Source: Melastoma dodecandrum (lineage: Eukaryota > Streptophyta > Magnoliopsida > Myrtales > Melastomataceae). From it: a stretch of 64,000 nt of DNA. The stretch lies in assembly GCA_029817715.1 (NCBI GenBank), contig JARUPY010000551.1, positions 124,001 to 188,000 on the forward strand, in the 5' to 3' direction. The notes below the pieces were generated by a model. The model was not told the DNA's origin. It was given only the letters and a program-made list of their open reading frames with translations, and did not search any database. The position numbers and the translations under genes were made by a program. This document shows, piece after piece, positions 28,701-36,734 of this stretch (within the stretch, counting starts at the first letter, position 1; each line of letters opens with the position of its first letter).

Positions 28701-29214
28701 CAGGATGGATACCTTCATGTCATCCGTTGTCCAGGTCTGTCCCTATTACATTCTGTTGACCTGAGGTATGCATGCTAGTTCGCCTGCTTATTCTACATGC
28801 ACTCTAATCCCAACCCGCCGTCAACAATGCAGGCCTTCGATGCACCTTGGCCAATAATCCAGGCTAACGCTATTTATTTAGCTTGCAGCGTACTCTCACT
28901 TTCCGAGGACCATCGCATACTATCCATATACTATGCTCAGGTTTGTTTCTTTCGCTAATTTTTCCTTGTTTACCAAATCAAGCATTCCGATTAAGTCTCA
29001 TACAGATGTCGTGTTCCACTGTTTAAAGGTGTTTGGTATGCTGGTGACAAAAATCAACCGGTCCTCGGATGCAATCGTCAGAGCAACTTGCTCCTCGGCC
29101 CTTGGGTTGCTTCTGAAAACCAATGCGTTGCCTTCGTGGAGGGAAGTTCGTTTAGATAGTATAGAATCTGTCAGGAAAGGCCATACATCAGAGTCTCCAA
29201 GAAAGAAGAGTTAA
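5303..29214 (+). CDS. SGR6: SHOOT GRAVITROPISM 6-like HEAT-repeat protein (MROH1 family), 51 exons
   Basis: The protein is a long HEAT/armadillo-repeat scaffold. Arabidopsis SGR6 acts at the vacuolar membrane in shoot gravitropism; animal relatives are MROH1. Exons: 5303-5342, 5439-5529, 5640-5694, 5818-5949, 6534-6605, 8818-8908, 8997-9092, 9300-9378, 9450-9513, 9747-9850, 10076-10181, 10659-10745, 12642-12719, 12940-13007, 13073-13172, 13255-13401, 13574-13663, 13797-13862, 14407-14508, 14598-14672, 15413-15472, 15890-15979, 16398-16519, 16987-17116, 17207-17286, 17704-17839, 18143-18224, 18704-18849, 18985-19065, 19905-20005, 21211-21449, 21523-21632, 21705-21830, 21963-22037, 22120-22253, 22340-22412, 22901-23032, 23921-24099, 24186-24308, 24421-24481, 24572-24667, 26019-26119, 26573-26678, 26804-26917, 27165-27239, 27622-27720, 28310-28381, 28467-28552, 28641-28734, 28833-28940, 29029-29214. 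All have GT-AG borders and matching phases and sum to 5160 nt (1719 aa), close to the roughly 1700 aa of Arabidopsis SGR6 as remembered. Diagnostic stretches are [14 protein letters not shown] near the N-terminus, [37 protein letters not shown] and [14 protein letters not shown] near the end. The frame is unbroken, so the gene looks functional. Single borders could be off by a few bases. Confidence 0.93.
5418..5438 (+). other. Poly-C tract and 3' splice site of SGR6 intron 1
   Basis: A run of 15 C (5418-5432) sits immediately before GGGCAG, the acceptor of exon 2. The intron is only 96 nt, so this run serves as nearly its whole pyrimidine tract. Confidence 0.6.
6967..7100 (-). mobile_element. 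Non-LTR retrotransposon 3' tail, reverse orientation, in SGR6 intron 5
   Basis: A T-run is followed by GCTAGAAAGGAAATTTCATT. Read on the minus strand this is AATGAAATTTCC..CTAGC followed by a poly-A tail, the form of a LINE 3' end. The same junction recurs in other SGR6 introns in both orientations. The inner boundary is unclear. Much of the surrounding 2.2-kb intron (6606-8817) may be old insertion sequence, but I see no reverse-transcriptase frame. Confidence 0.4.
10912..11367. mobile_element. Short terminal-inverted-repeat element (MITE-like) in SGR6 intron 12
   Basis: The left end reads TGTTATCAAAGGCACAAGG (10913 onward). The right end, in reverse complement, reads TGTTATTAAAGGCGACTGG (ending near 11366). 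The two ends therefore form an inverted repeat about 450 bp apart. The right part is rich in GGCGCC and CGCCTT words (11283-11353). There is no coding frame, and no clear target-site duplication was seen. Confidence 0.45.
11490..12115. mobile_element. Foldback element 1 in SGR6 intron 12
   Basis: Left arm GAGCTTTGTTCCTCAATAAC (11490) mirrors the reverse complement of the right end, GAGCTTTTCTCCTCTATAAC (12115). The arms continue with ACGTTAGTCT(G/A)CAAAATAA and stay similar for well over 100 bp, including GGTTAAAC and ACTAATG blocks. The interior is packed with an imperfect palindrome of the form ACTCTGAGTT-N-AACTCAGAGT, clearest at 11968-11997 and 12004-12031. No coding capacity. A single-stranded copy could fold end to end. 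Target-site duplications are not recognisable, so the insertion is old. Confidence 0.7.
13664..13722 (+). repeat. (TTA)n(GTA)n microsatellite at a splice donor
   Basis: Exon 17 of SGR6 ends at 13663 and the intron opens with GTATTATTATTA. About twelve TTA triplets are followed by about seven TAG/GTA triplets up to 13722. The donor's downstream bases are thus part of the microsatellite. Confidence 0.85.
13938..14275. mobile_element. Foldback element 2 in SGR6 intron 18
   Basis: Left end GAGGTTTGCTACAAAATAAC; right end in reverse complement GAGCTTTATTTCAAAATAAT. Both continue with GTTAGT(C/T)GGTAAAA and a TTTC(A/G)(C/T)GAAATAGG block shared with foldback element 1. The interior carries another palindromic word, AACTCGGTGTT...AACACCGAGTT (near 14062-14085 and 14146-14190), in place of the ACTCTGAGTT palindrome of element 1. 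Non-coding, 338 bp, lying in the intron between exons 18 and 19. Confidence 0.65.
15500..15532 (+). mobile_element. Non-LTR retrotransposon 3' tail in SGR6 intron 21
   Basis: The junction TGAATTCCCATTTCTACC is followed by an A-run. It matches the junctions near 23870 and 28280 and, in reverse, those near 6967, 23690 and 27945. Only the 3' end is recognisable. Confidence 0.35.
23686..23894. mobile_element. Retroposon-like segment with opposed tails in SGR6 intron 37
   Basis: The left edge is a T-run followed by GGGTAGTGAAAGG. The right edge is CCATTTCTACC followed by an A-run, so the two edges are in opposite orientation about 205 bp apart. The inner word GCATGGAATGTCCACATG resembles GCATGGGATGTCCCCATG in the insertion near 27840. 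This could be two abutting LINE tails or one small element with inverted ends. Confidence 0.4.
25786..25881 (+). repeat. Perfect 48-bp tandem duplication in SGR6 intron 41
   Basis: The unit beginning CCTAAAATTTCTCTTGC and ending AATATAAGTGCAC is present twice head-to-tail with no visible mismatch (25786-25833 and 25834-25881). The identity suggests a recent duplication. It lies deep in an intron and touches no splice site. Confidence 0.85.
27762..28303. mobile_element. Cluster of retroposon tails in SGR6 intron 46
   Basis: There are two reverse-oriented tails: a T-run then TTTGGTAGGAAGG near 27765, and a T-run then GGGTAGAAAGTGG near 27945. One forward tail, TGAATTCCTATTTCTACC, ends near 28292. 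The last is only about 18 bases before exon 47, so the acceptor of exon 47 (GCTGTAG at 28303-28309) is next to inserted sequence. Confidence 0.4.
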
Positions 29215-31973
29215 ATGCAGGGATGTCCAGTAAAAGATCTCGTTTCACTGCTTAAAATGAGGACGACAACTCGTGCATGCTCGCCAGGAATACAATAATC
29301 GTACCACTGTTCATCTGCGGGCAATGTGATTGTATCACACCTAGGGCTTGTAGTAGTTCATCCGTGTATGACGATGACTGTTGAACTTTGCTATATGTCA
29401 AGGGATTGTATCTGTTTTTTTTTTTTCCTTAAGTTGTTTGGTTGATTATATTTATTTTCATGTAATAAATGCCTCTCTTGCAGGCTTCATGTATGAAAAT
29501 AATTAGTTGTGAGCTTCGATTGAGTTCCGTCAGTAAGATTTTCTCTCCATTTGAATATCTGCCGTTGCTCCCCCTCGGTCAGAAGGAGCCTCTCCCCCTC
29601 CTCGGTCAAGACACCAAGCAAATCACAACCACGTTATCTTCCGAGGTTTGTATATGATTCTAGTTTGTAAATATTTATGTTGCGGTTGGGAATCACGACA
29701 CAATTTATGAAGAAAATGTGGTTTTCAATCCCGACATTAAATCGGGTGGAGTATGTCGCAGTTGTGAATCGCATCATTGACACAGCGATTACACATGAAA
29801 GATATTTTTCAAATTTCGTAAATCATATTTAACTAATTGTATCGTCAACTAACCATAATTTCATATAATCCTCTGTCGCACTACTGTTATAAACGTCGAA
29901 TTCCACCGCACTTGTTAAACTCGATATTTGTAATAATGAATTTTAAATATTATTTGTCCAAATTTAACGATTACAAATTATTTGAAACTTAGGAAATCTC
30001 CTATAACACCTCCCCGAATCGACTTACATATCCGGAAAAAAAAAAAACACCACAGGTAAATTTCACCCAGGGCTTTCAAGGACTGCCGCAAGGAGTCGTT
30101 ACCTGTTCAACCTGATATTCTTGACCAGCAGGTCTACCACGGATGTCGTGCCGCTGCCGCAGCCGACTATGAAGGAGAAGTTGGCGATCACGAAGCAGAG
30201 AAGAAGGGATGGGGGTGGGGTAGTGGGGTAAGTTGCGGCGTCGAGTGCGAACGGAGGTGAGCCGAGCAACAACGGCTAGCAACCCCCTGGAAATTGCGGG
30301 ATTGAACTGGATCAAACCGGGTCCAATTGAGACCAGAGGCCTTAGCAGGCCCAAATTGAAACTCGGGGAATACAATCTCATAGGCCCAATGGGTCTTTGA
30401 GCTTTTTCCACGTCAAAACAAAACTACTGATTGACTTTAAAAACATTTTCTGACGACAACAACAGTTATCCACATATATAAATAAAAATAACTGCTAACC
30501 GTCTTTTGACAAATTTCTTGGACCCCAACCCCCCTCCCTCCACACACGTTATTACATCATTAACAAGACTTATTACATAATACCAAACACCAGCAGCAGA
30601 AACAAACGATTTTGATATGCAACTAACCATTCCGAATAATCGATTTTCGGTTGGTTCATAACAGAAGACTGGATTTTGGTTATCTTGTGATATTGTTCGG
30701 AGAAAATAATGGAATCTTCCGGTTGTTGGTGGTATTGGGAGGGGTGGTGGTCCATTCGATCGAGTCGAGATTTGGCATGAATTAATCCAAGAGGAGGGAG
30801 GAGTGGGTGGGGGTGCTGAAGATTGAAAAGAGGAAACCGACGCCCTTGTTTTCGGTGAAACGAAAGCGACGCTAATCGACCCGGTTAAGACCAGTGAAGG
30901 CATGAGAACTCCGTCGAATTGCATAAAACGCCAAGTCATGGGAATGTTAAAAGAGTGGGAGAGAATCTTATGGTTACGTTGATGTATTTTCACCGAATGG
31001 TTTTAACGTATACACCGATAGGGATCACGTAGGAATGTTATTCATGGAGTTTGTTTGCTTTGTTTTTTATAAAAGATGTTGTAGGTGTAAGTAAATACAT
31101 CGGATGGATGGACATTCCAAAATGTGAAATTTCAAAGTCAATATATTATGCTGAATGTGTCGTCTATCGCAATAATTCAAAGCCATCCAAGCTACGAAAA
31201 CTGAGGGGTCCCCCCTCCCCTCCTCCCTCTTTGTCCACCAAAACCCCCCTTAACATTTATTTATTTCATACTACATAGAACGAATACTCTCTACATATCA
31301 ATACTAAAACTCGTGTTTTGGTCATTTCTTTTCTCGTACGAGTGTAATATAGTTGGCGACCTAAATACTATCTTATTCGACGACCCAATAGAATGAGACG
31401 AATGTTATATACGAAGAAAACCTCCGTCAGAGCCGCCGAAGGTTCCGTTGACCTTGTTATAACCCGGTCCCGGACGTTTCGCGTCTTGTCGTGTCTGCGT
31501 GGACCGTGAGACCTCGTCCTTGAAATATTTATGGAGGGGAGGGGCCTATTTGTGTCGAGAGATGCATGCACTCTGATTATTATATCTTCTAGGTTTTTGG
31601 GGGTGGGTGGATGAAGCTTCTTTGTGATTACGAAATTCTGTTTTGGTAAGCTTGATTTAATCCAATAGTTTTATGCTAGATTGATTCCTCCATTCTTATT
31701 GATGCCGGAGTTAAACATTGTTCCAACTCTTCGTCGTGTCGAAACTTAGTATCCAAGAACGGAACGGCAACGTTACTGAAGCTTTTTCAGACTGTTCGTA
31801 GTACAATATGAATCGATCTAAATGCATGAAGAAATTGTCCTCACAATTTATTTATTTTTTACTAGATCTGAGTTGGGCTATATTTCTCGAGTAATTACTT
31901 TGAGACGCGTACACCACGGCGTACAGGATGTTCTTTTGCCACGCTGGGTGTCGATAACAGTGAAAATCGACCA
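29215..31973. other. Intergenic region between SGR6 and the dioxygenase, no firm gene
   Basis: The SGR6 3' UTR probably runs to the AATAAA-like ATAAATG near 29465. Beyond it, 30060-30330 is GC-richer than its surroundings and open in more than one minus-strand frame; see the finding there. A 175-codon minus-strand frame at 30466-30993 (proline-rich centre) has no recognisable family, and I do not call it a gene. The rest is AT-rich with no RNA gene seen. Confidence 0.5.
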
Positions 31974-33373
31974 TCATCTGGTCACTTTCCTGGACTCCAA
32001 GAAGTCCTTATTCTTGGGCTCCCGAGAGGAGACGTAATCTAGAAAGCTGGCGAAGTCGGTGTCCTTGTACCGCGGAGGGTTTGCATCGTCCACAAGACTA
32101 GGGGAGGGCCTAATGGTGCGATTGGAGGATAGGGTATGTATGGACGCGACGGATACCCGATGTTGTGTGGAGTTGGCCAACACTCGGTGTAACACGCTCT
32201 TGTACCTACCGTTGCTAAAAATCTGCCAAAGAAAGATAAACACGAAATAGATTCAGTCTGGATGATGAAGCATCATTTTGGATATCGATGACCCGATGTA
32301 TGGATGTTCAAACCGAAATAATTCAATGGAAACATAGTTTTAGTTACCTCAAGGTGATCACCAACATTGATGACTAGAGCGTTCGGGACCGGTTGGACCA
32401 TGACCCATTCATCCCGGTGTTGAATCTGCAAGCCCTCCACCTGGTCCTGAAGGAGGAGGGTGAGGAAGCCGTAATCAGAGTGTGGCGGCATCCCCAGCGT
32501 GAGATCCGGTTGTGGGCATTGTGGGTAACAATTCATCACCATCAGCTGGCTTCCAGCTTTGAATTCTTCGATCATGGCACCATGTTCCTCCACTTGGTCG
32601 ATCTCTAGGCCTCGGAAAATGGCCCCTGTGAGCGCTATGAACAAGTTCTTGGCTGCTTTCGCGTAGGACGCTGCCAACTCCCTTCAAACATACCATACAA
32701 AAAGAAAACAATGTTACCCCATAAGCAATTTGATGGACAAGGTAAAATTGGCTGATTCACAGTCAACTGCTCTAAAGGCTTAGATTAATTTAAGATGATA
32801 TAAGTTTTATGCTTATAGTTTTGCATTTTACCTCATGTGAGCAGGCGAAGAAGGCCAATGAGGAAGAACTTTTTCCATAGGATGGCAAGTGAGCTTTAGG
32901 AAATCTCTCCAGCAAAACACCTTGTCCTTGCTCTGGTTGAAGCTCGTCCCGTACCGCACCGGCGAATACATGTCCGATGACATGTACTTTGACCGTTCCT
33001 CGAACGGCATCTCAAAAAACACCTTGCCCACTTCGACTATCCCCCTCATGACCTCCTCAGGGATCCCATGGTTCACCAGCCGAAAGAAACCGTAGTCTTG
33101 GCAAGCATCCGACAAGGACTTGAGTGCCGCATCATTGTTCGGTCCCTGAAGCTCCGAGAAATCGATGACAGGCAATGCGATGAGCTTAAGAGGGTCAGGT
33201 TCGGCCTCCCGTCTCATCGGCCTCTCCTGAGCAGGCAGTATATACTTCTCGGGGACCTTGGAGATCCCACTTCCAGACAAATACTTAACACCTTTCAGCA
33301 AGTGCGCAAAATTATGCTCGACGCCATTGAAGCCCTTTCCGTCTGCAGCCGCTGCGACCATCGAAGGAGCCAT
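31974..33373 (-). CDS. 2-oxoglutarate/Fe(II)-dependent dioxygenase (DOXC class)
   Basis: This enzyme class couples oxidative decarboxylation of 2-oxoglutarate to hydroxylation or desaturation of small plant metabolites such as flavonoids and hormones, in the cytosol. Exons, in transcription order: 33373-32832, 32681-32348, 32222-31974. They join in phase to 374 aa, normal for the family. The N-terminal DIOX_N region (LPVIDFSELQG, YGFFRLVNHG) is encoded by exon 1. The iron ligands are HSD in MPPHSDYGFLTLLLQD (exon 2) and the distal His in KSVLHRV (exon 3). The 2-oxoglutarate-binding Arg is in RVSVAS (exon 3). All catalytic residues are present, so the enzyme is probably active. The start gives MAPSMVAAAADG and lies about 93 nt below a TATA box. 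The closest group I recall is the DMR6/flavanone-3-hydroxylase-like oxygenases; the substrate cannot be assigned. Confidence 0.9.
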
Positions 33374-33465
33374 AGTTCTGCTTAGCCTAGAGGCTAGAAA
33401 AGGTTAACTAGGAGGGATATGAATGGTGGAATGGAAGGTGATGAGAGTTTATTGTTGGGGGGATG

Positions 33466-33474
33466 TATTTATAG
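33466..33474 (-). promoter_or_regulatory. TATA box of the dioxygenase gene
   Basis: The minus strand reads CTATAAATA about 93 nt upstream of the start codon, a normal distance for a plant TATA box plus short 5' UTR. Confidence 0.5.
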
Positions 33475-35417
33475 CTGAAGAACTGTAATCAAGGAGGGCT
33501 TGGGAATAGAGGCATTTGAAAATTCCAAGGGAACGAACACACATCAACTGCTTCATATCGTATACAGTGTTAGCATCCGATCCAATAATGCGCCAGGATT
33601 TTGAGTCTTGGAGCTAACGGAGAGAATCAAAAGGGTTGACCGAGAGGAATTGGGTCGGAGGAGACGGCTAGGAATAGAGATGAGATGAGATGAGAGTTAG
33701 GGTTGTGGCCCCCTTTCCCTAGTTTTCGTCTATTTCGGACCATTTCAATTGACTCCCGACAATATCAGTTTTTTTTCCCAGGATGGAACAGAATGTTAGA
33801 TATATTGATAATTGGGAAAACAAAGACCAAAAACAAAAAAGGTTTACAATACGTTGATTTCTCCTGCACTCGTGATGTCGCTCTCTCTCTCTCTCTCTCT
33901 ATGTAACAACGAAGACATTTCGTGTTTTTGTTTTTGTTCGTTTCTTAGAAATAATTTAAATTTCCAAAAACTGTATGTGACCGGGAAACACGATATTCAA
34001 GATTGGAGGGGACCAAATAGAACCATTGACTTTGGAATTCACTGGCTTTCCTTATACTTTTTTTACTTTCTCTTGCCGAAAAAATGTAACTCGATTCGTC
34101 GAGTCGAGTGCCTAGAGTTTTGACCTTGAATAATGTAAGCCCGCAAACTATTTCGTCTTAAGTTTCGAAATTTGTTAATTAATGTAGTGAAATTGACTTT
34201 AGAAAGGCCGACTTTAATCAATAAGGTTGTCGGCCTTTCTAAGACCAACTTCATCGTTTTCAAACCATAGTCGGCCTTATAAAGGCCGACTTTATTTTAC
34301 CATAACGAGAACACGAAGTTGGCCTTACAAAGACCGACTTCCTTAGGCGAGCACTATATGTTCCGGTGTCGGATTGAATCCGGCATTTGTAAGGCAGACT
34401 TCCATATGGCACTAAAAAAGTCGGCCTTTCAAAGACCGATTTTCTTGTATCTATAGTTCTTTTACCAAGTCCAATGGTCTGTCTTTGAAAGACCAACTTC
34501 ACGTTCCCGTTATGGATAAAATGAAGTTGGCCTTTTGAAAGTTCGACTATGGTTTGGGAATGATAAAGTCGGCATTAGAAAGGACGTAAAAAAGAAAGAT
34601 TTCCAAAACCCTACTAAAAACTATCACGATAAATCACCCAACCCAACAACAACTCGCTCTATCTTTCTGCCGCTTGCATAAATCGTCGGGGTGGTGGCGT
34701 TACGTCTGAATAAATATCTCTAACATTTCACGGACATTTTCATTTCATAATCTAGACTCATCAAATCCTTCGACATCGATTTATTTTACCTTCCCATTAG
34801 GACGAGAGTCGGTCGTTCGGATCAATATTTCAAAAACTCATTAAAAACTTCTGCTCCATTCACTTTGCATTCCTATCAGATTTGACTCTGACATTTGGAA
34901 CAATGAAAACCCATGCTTTGATTTTTATTTCTTTCTTACTAGGAAGAAACTGCGCAGGTACTTTCCCTTCAGACAAGACACGGTCAAGAATCGTGCTTTT
35001 ACCAACAGGAATTAGTCGGGAAGTAATGATTTGTCAAATTCTCTGTGCGAATTTTGACAAAAGAAATCGAGCAAAAAATGTGTTTGCTTTTTCAACAAAC
35101 AAGCCTCCAAACTTTCTCACATTTACCGCGAACGTGAATGATTTATGTATTAAACAGAAGGAAACAAAATTATAGTGTTTGTTTGTCCGATGTCTAATCC
35201 CGGGGTAGTATAATTATCATGCGCTTATTGTTGTTGTCCGGAGATGCGCCCTCTTGCTTACCGTGACAAGCCGATGGTTATCGCCATCAATCGATCCACA
35301 GCTGAGTATATGTTTCGACTTGCAGACACAAAATAATGTGTTCGAATAGATATGAGTCGTTGCCTTGTTCGCTACAACACACGATACCAGATGGACACGA
35401 TGATTGGTAATTGTTAT
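33475..35417. other. Intergenic spacer holding foldback element 3
   Basis: No gene is supported. The spacer contains a short (CT)n run at 33881-33900, foldback element 3 at about 34114-34587 (listed separately) and otherwise AT-rich sequence. The 97-codon plus frame at 34882-35175 starts with a hydrophobic stretch but has no family resemblance and no splice partners. Confidence 0.5.
34114..34587. mobile_element. Foldback element 3, filled with GGCC-centred palindromes (right end missing)
   Basis: The left end (AGAGTTTTGACCTTGAATAA, then TGTAAGC-CGCAAA-TATTTCGT and an AAATTTGTTAATTAATG block) aligns with the ends of foldback elements 1 and 2. Inside are about nine units of an imperfect palindrome, AAGTCGGCCTTT-N-AAAGGCCGACTT. 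They lie near 34191, 34229, 34268, 34315, 34376, 34417, 34474, 34522 and 34565. The unit at 34268-34293 is almost perfect. No matching right terminus is visible after 34587, so the element looks truncated. Non-coding. Confidence 0.6.
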
Positions 35418-35993
35418 TCAAATCTTGGGTTCCTCGCACATGGGAGTTGTATAGTACAGCGGGCCGACTGTATACTTTGTAATCTCGCGGTAGACGAAGG
35501 TGGGGTGCTCGAGCTTTACGCCGCTGCGGCCCCCTGCAAAGTCAGTGGCCACATTGCATGCCTGGTCTGGGGAAGAGACGAGCCTGACCTTGCACAACCT
35601 GTCCGTCACTGGCTTCCCGTGTACGTACTTGCCGAAGATAACATTAAACCGGCCGGCCTCGTCGCTCATATCGCTTCCGTAGTACACCACCCTCTGCCTC
35701 TCATCCATGCACGTCACGGATACCTTTGCGCCTTCAGTTTTCAGAAGAAGATAATCTTTAGTTTAGCTTATGTTCGGATGTTTTTAAGTGTGAGGAGAGA
35801 TTTTCAGATCACCTTTGATGGGGGTAGAGCCTTTGGTCCAGTGATTCCAATCCTTGGAGCAGTCCTGGCAGTGGATTTCACCGCCCACATGGATCACCTT
35901 CTTCATTTCCTGATCGTCTTCCTTCATCGCTGACACGGAACTGAGTAAGAATCCCATCACGAGGGTCATAGCGACGAGAATGGACTTCGCCAT
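35418..35993 (-). CDS. Secreted Ole e 1 / extensin-family protein
   Basis: Members of the Pollen_Ole_e_1 family are small secreted cysteine-rich proteins of the cell wall or pollen surface; their biochemical role is mostly unknown. Exons 35993-35813 and 35731-35418 join in phase to 164 aa. The chosen start gives a clear signal peptide (MAKSILVAMTLVMGFLLSSV, cleavage after SA). The mature part shows the family pattern: GEIHCQDC, then VSVTCMDE, GRFNV, C-KVRLVSSPDQACN and a C-terminal YTVGPLYYT with a last Cys. An in-frame ATG at 36068 would add 25 residues before the signal peptide, but it lies inside the TATA box and is unlikely to be transcribed. Cysteines and length fit an intact gene. Confidence 0.88.
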
Positions 35994-36734
35994 ATCCTTC
36001 CGTGTCTGGTCGTTTACAAGAAGAGAGGAAATAATTGGGTTTCGAACTGTGAGCGCCCGTACACGCATATATATATAGGTTTCATGCAGTTGAAGTAAGA
36101 AAGCTGGGCCTCAATTGTGTGAAGCACACAGTTTCGGGCCTTATAATCTATGGTGGAGATCATCAAAAGGGGTGGACTTTTGACATTTTTTGAATAGGTG
36201 GAGAGTCACTAAGCACAACGTGCACTCCCCTTTCTTTTATGCTCTTCTAAGCTCTGTGTGGCAGCTCCACCTCGAAGCTCTGGTTTTGATTTCGCTGCTT
36301 CATACCTGGTCTCGAAATTGCCTTCACACATGGATTGGGAGGGGGTGGACAATCCTGTGCCAGCATTGTCGCTACGATTTTCACTCACTGATGCTTAGTA
36401 AAAAGACCATCTAATTACTATCATTGCCAAAACGGATAGATGCACATAAGACCAAAGTACCATCATTGTAATAATTTGATGGCTGTAGCACCCAAACCCA
36501 ACCCGGTTTGTAACACGACAATAATCTCATAGCAATCCCTGTGCTGTTCGAAATCCACCTCAACATCACAACCATATTCGACCTAACATTTCAGAAGTGG
36601 AAACCAAAATTGAGGCCCCTTTGTCGATCCAGCTTGCATATATTTCTGCGACCGTCGAATTCTGTACCGCCACCTTCGTGCAAATTATATGCAGGAAATC
36701 ATTTCCTTTCCCTCTCATTGTAGGGACGGTTTCC
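35994..36734. other. Short spacer between the Ole e 1-like gene and LOS4
   Basis: Contains the Ole e 1-like promoter (TATA at 36067-36078) and, near its right end, the LOS4 3' UTR. No gene or element recognised. Confidence 0.6.
36067..36078 (-). promoter_or_regulatory. TATA box of the Ole e 1-like gene
   Basis: The minus strand reads CTATATATATATG about 75-85 nt before the start codon used here. Its position rules out the ATG at 36066-36068 as a real start. Confidence 0.5.

Noticed and set aside
30466..30993. 175-codon minus-strand open frame
   Set aside because: No recognisable domain, no promoter or splice support, and a second long frame overlaps it; likely chance.
34187..34587. CRISPR-like array appearance of spaced repeats
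   Set aside because: Units are imperfect palindromes of variable sequence and spacing in a plant nuclear genome, with transposon-type ends; not a CRISPR.
36066..36068. Upstream in-frame ATG for the Ole e 1-like gene
   Set aside because: It lies inside the TATA box and would put 25 residues in front of a good signal peptide.
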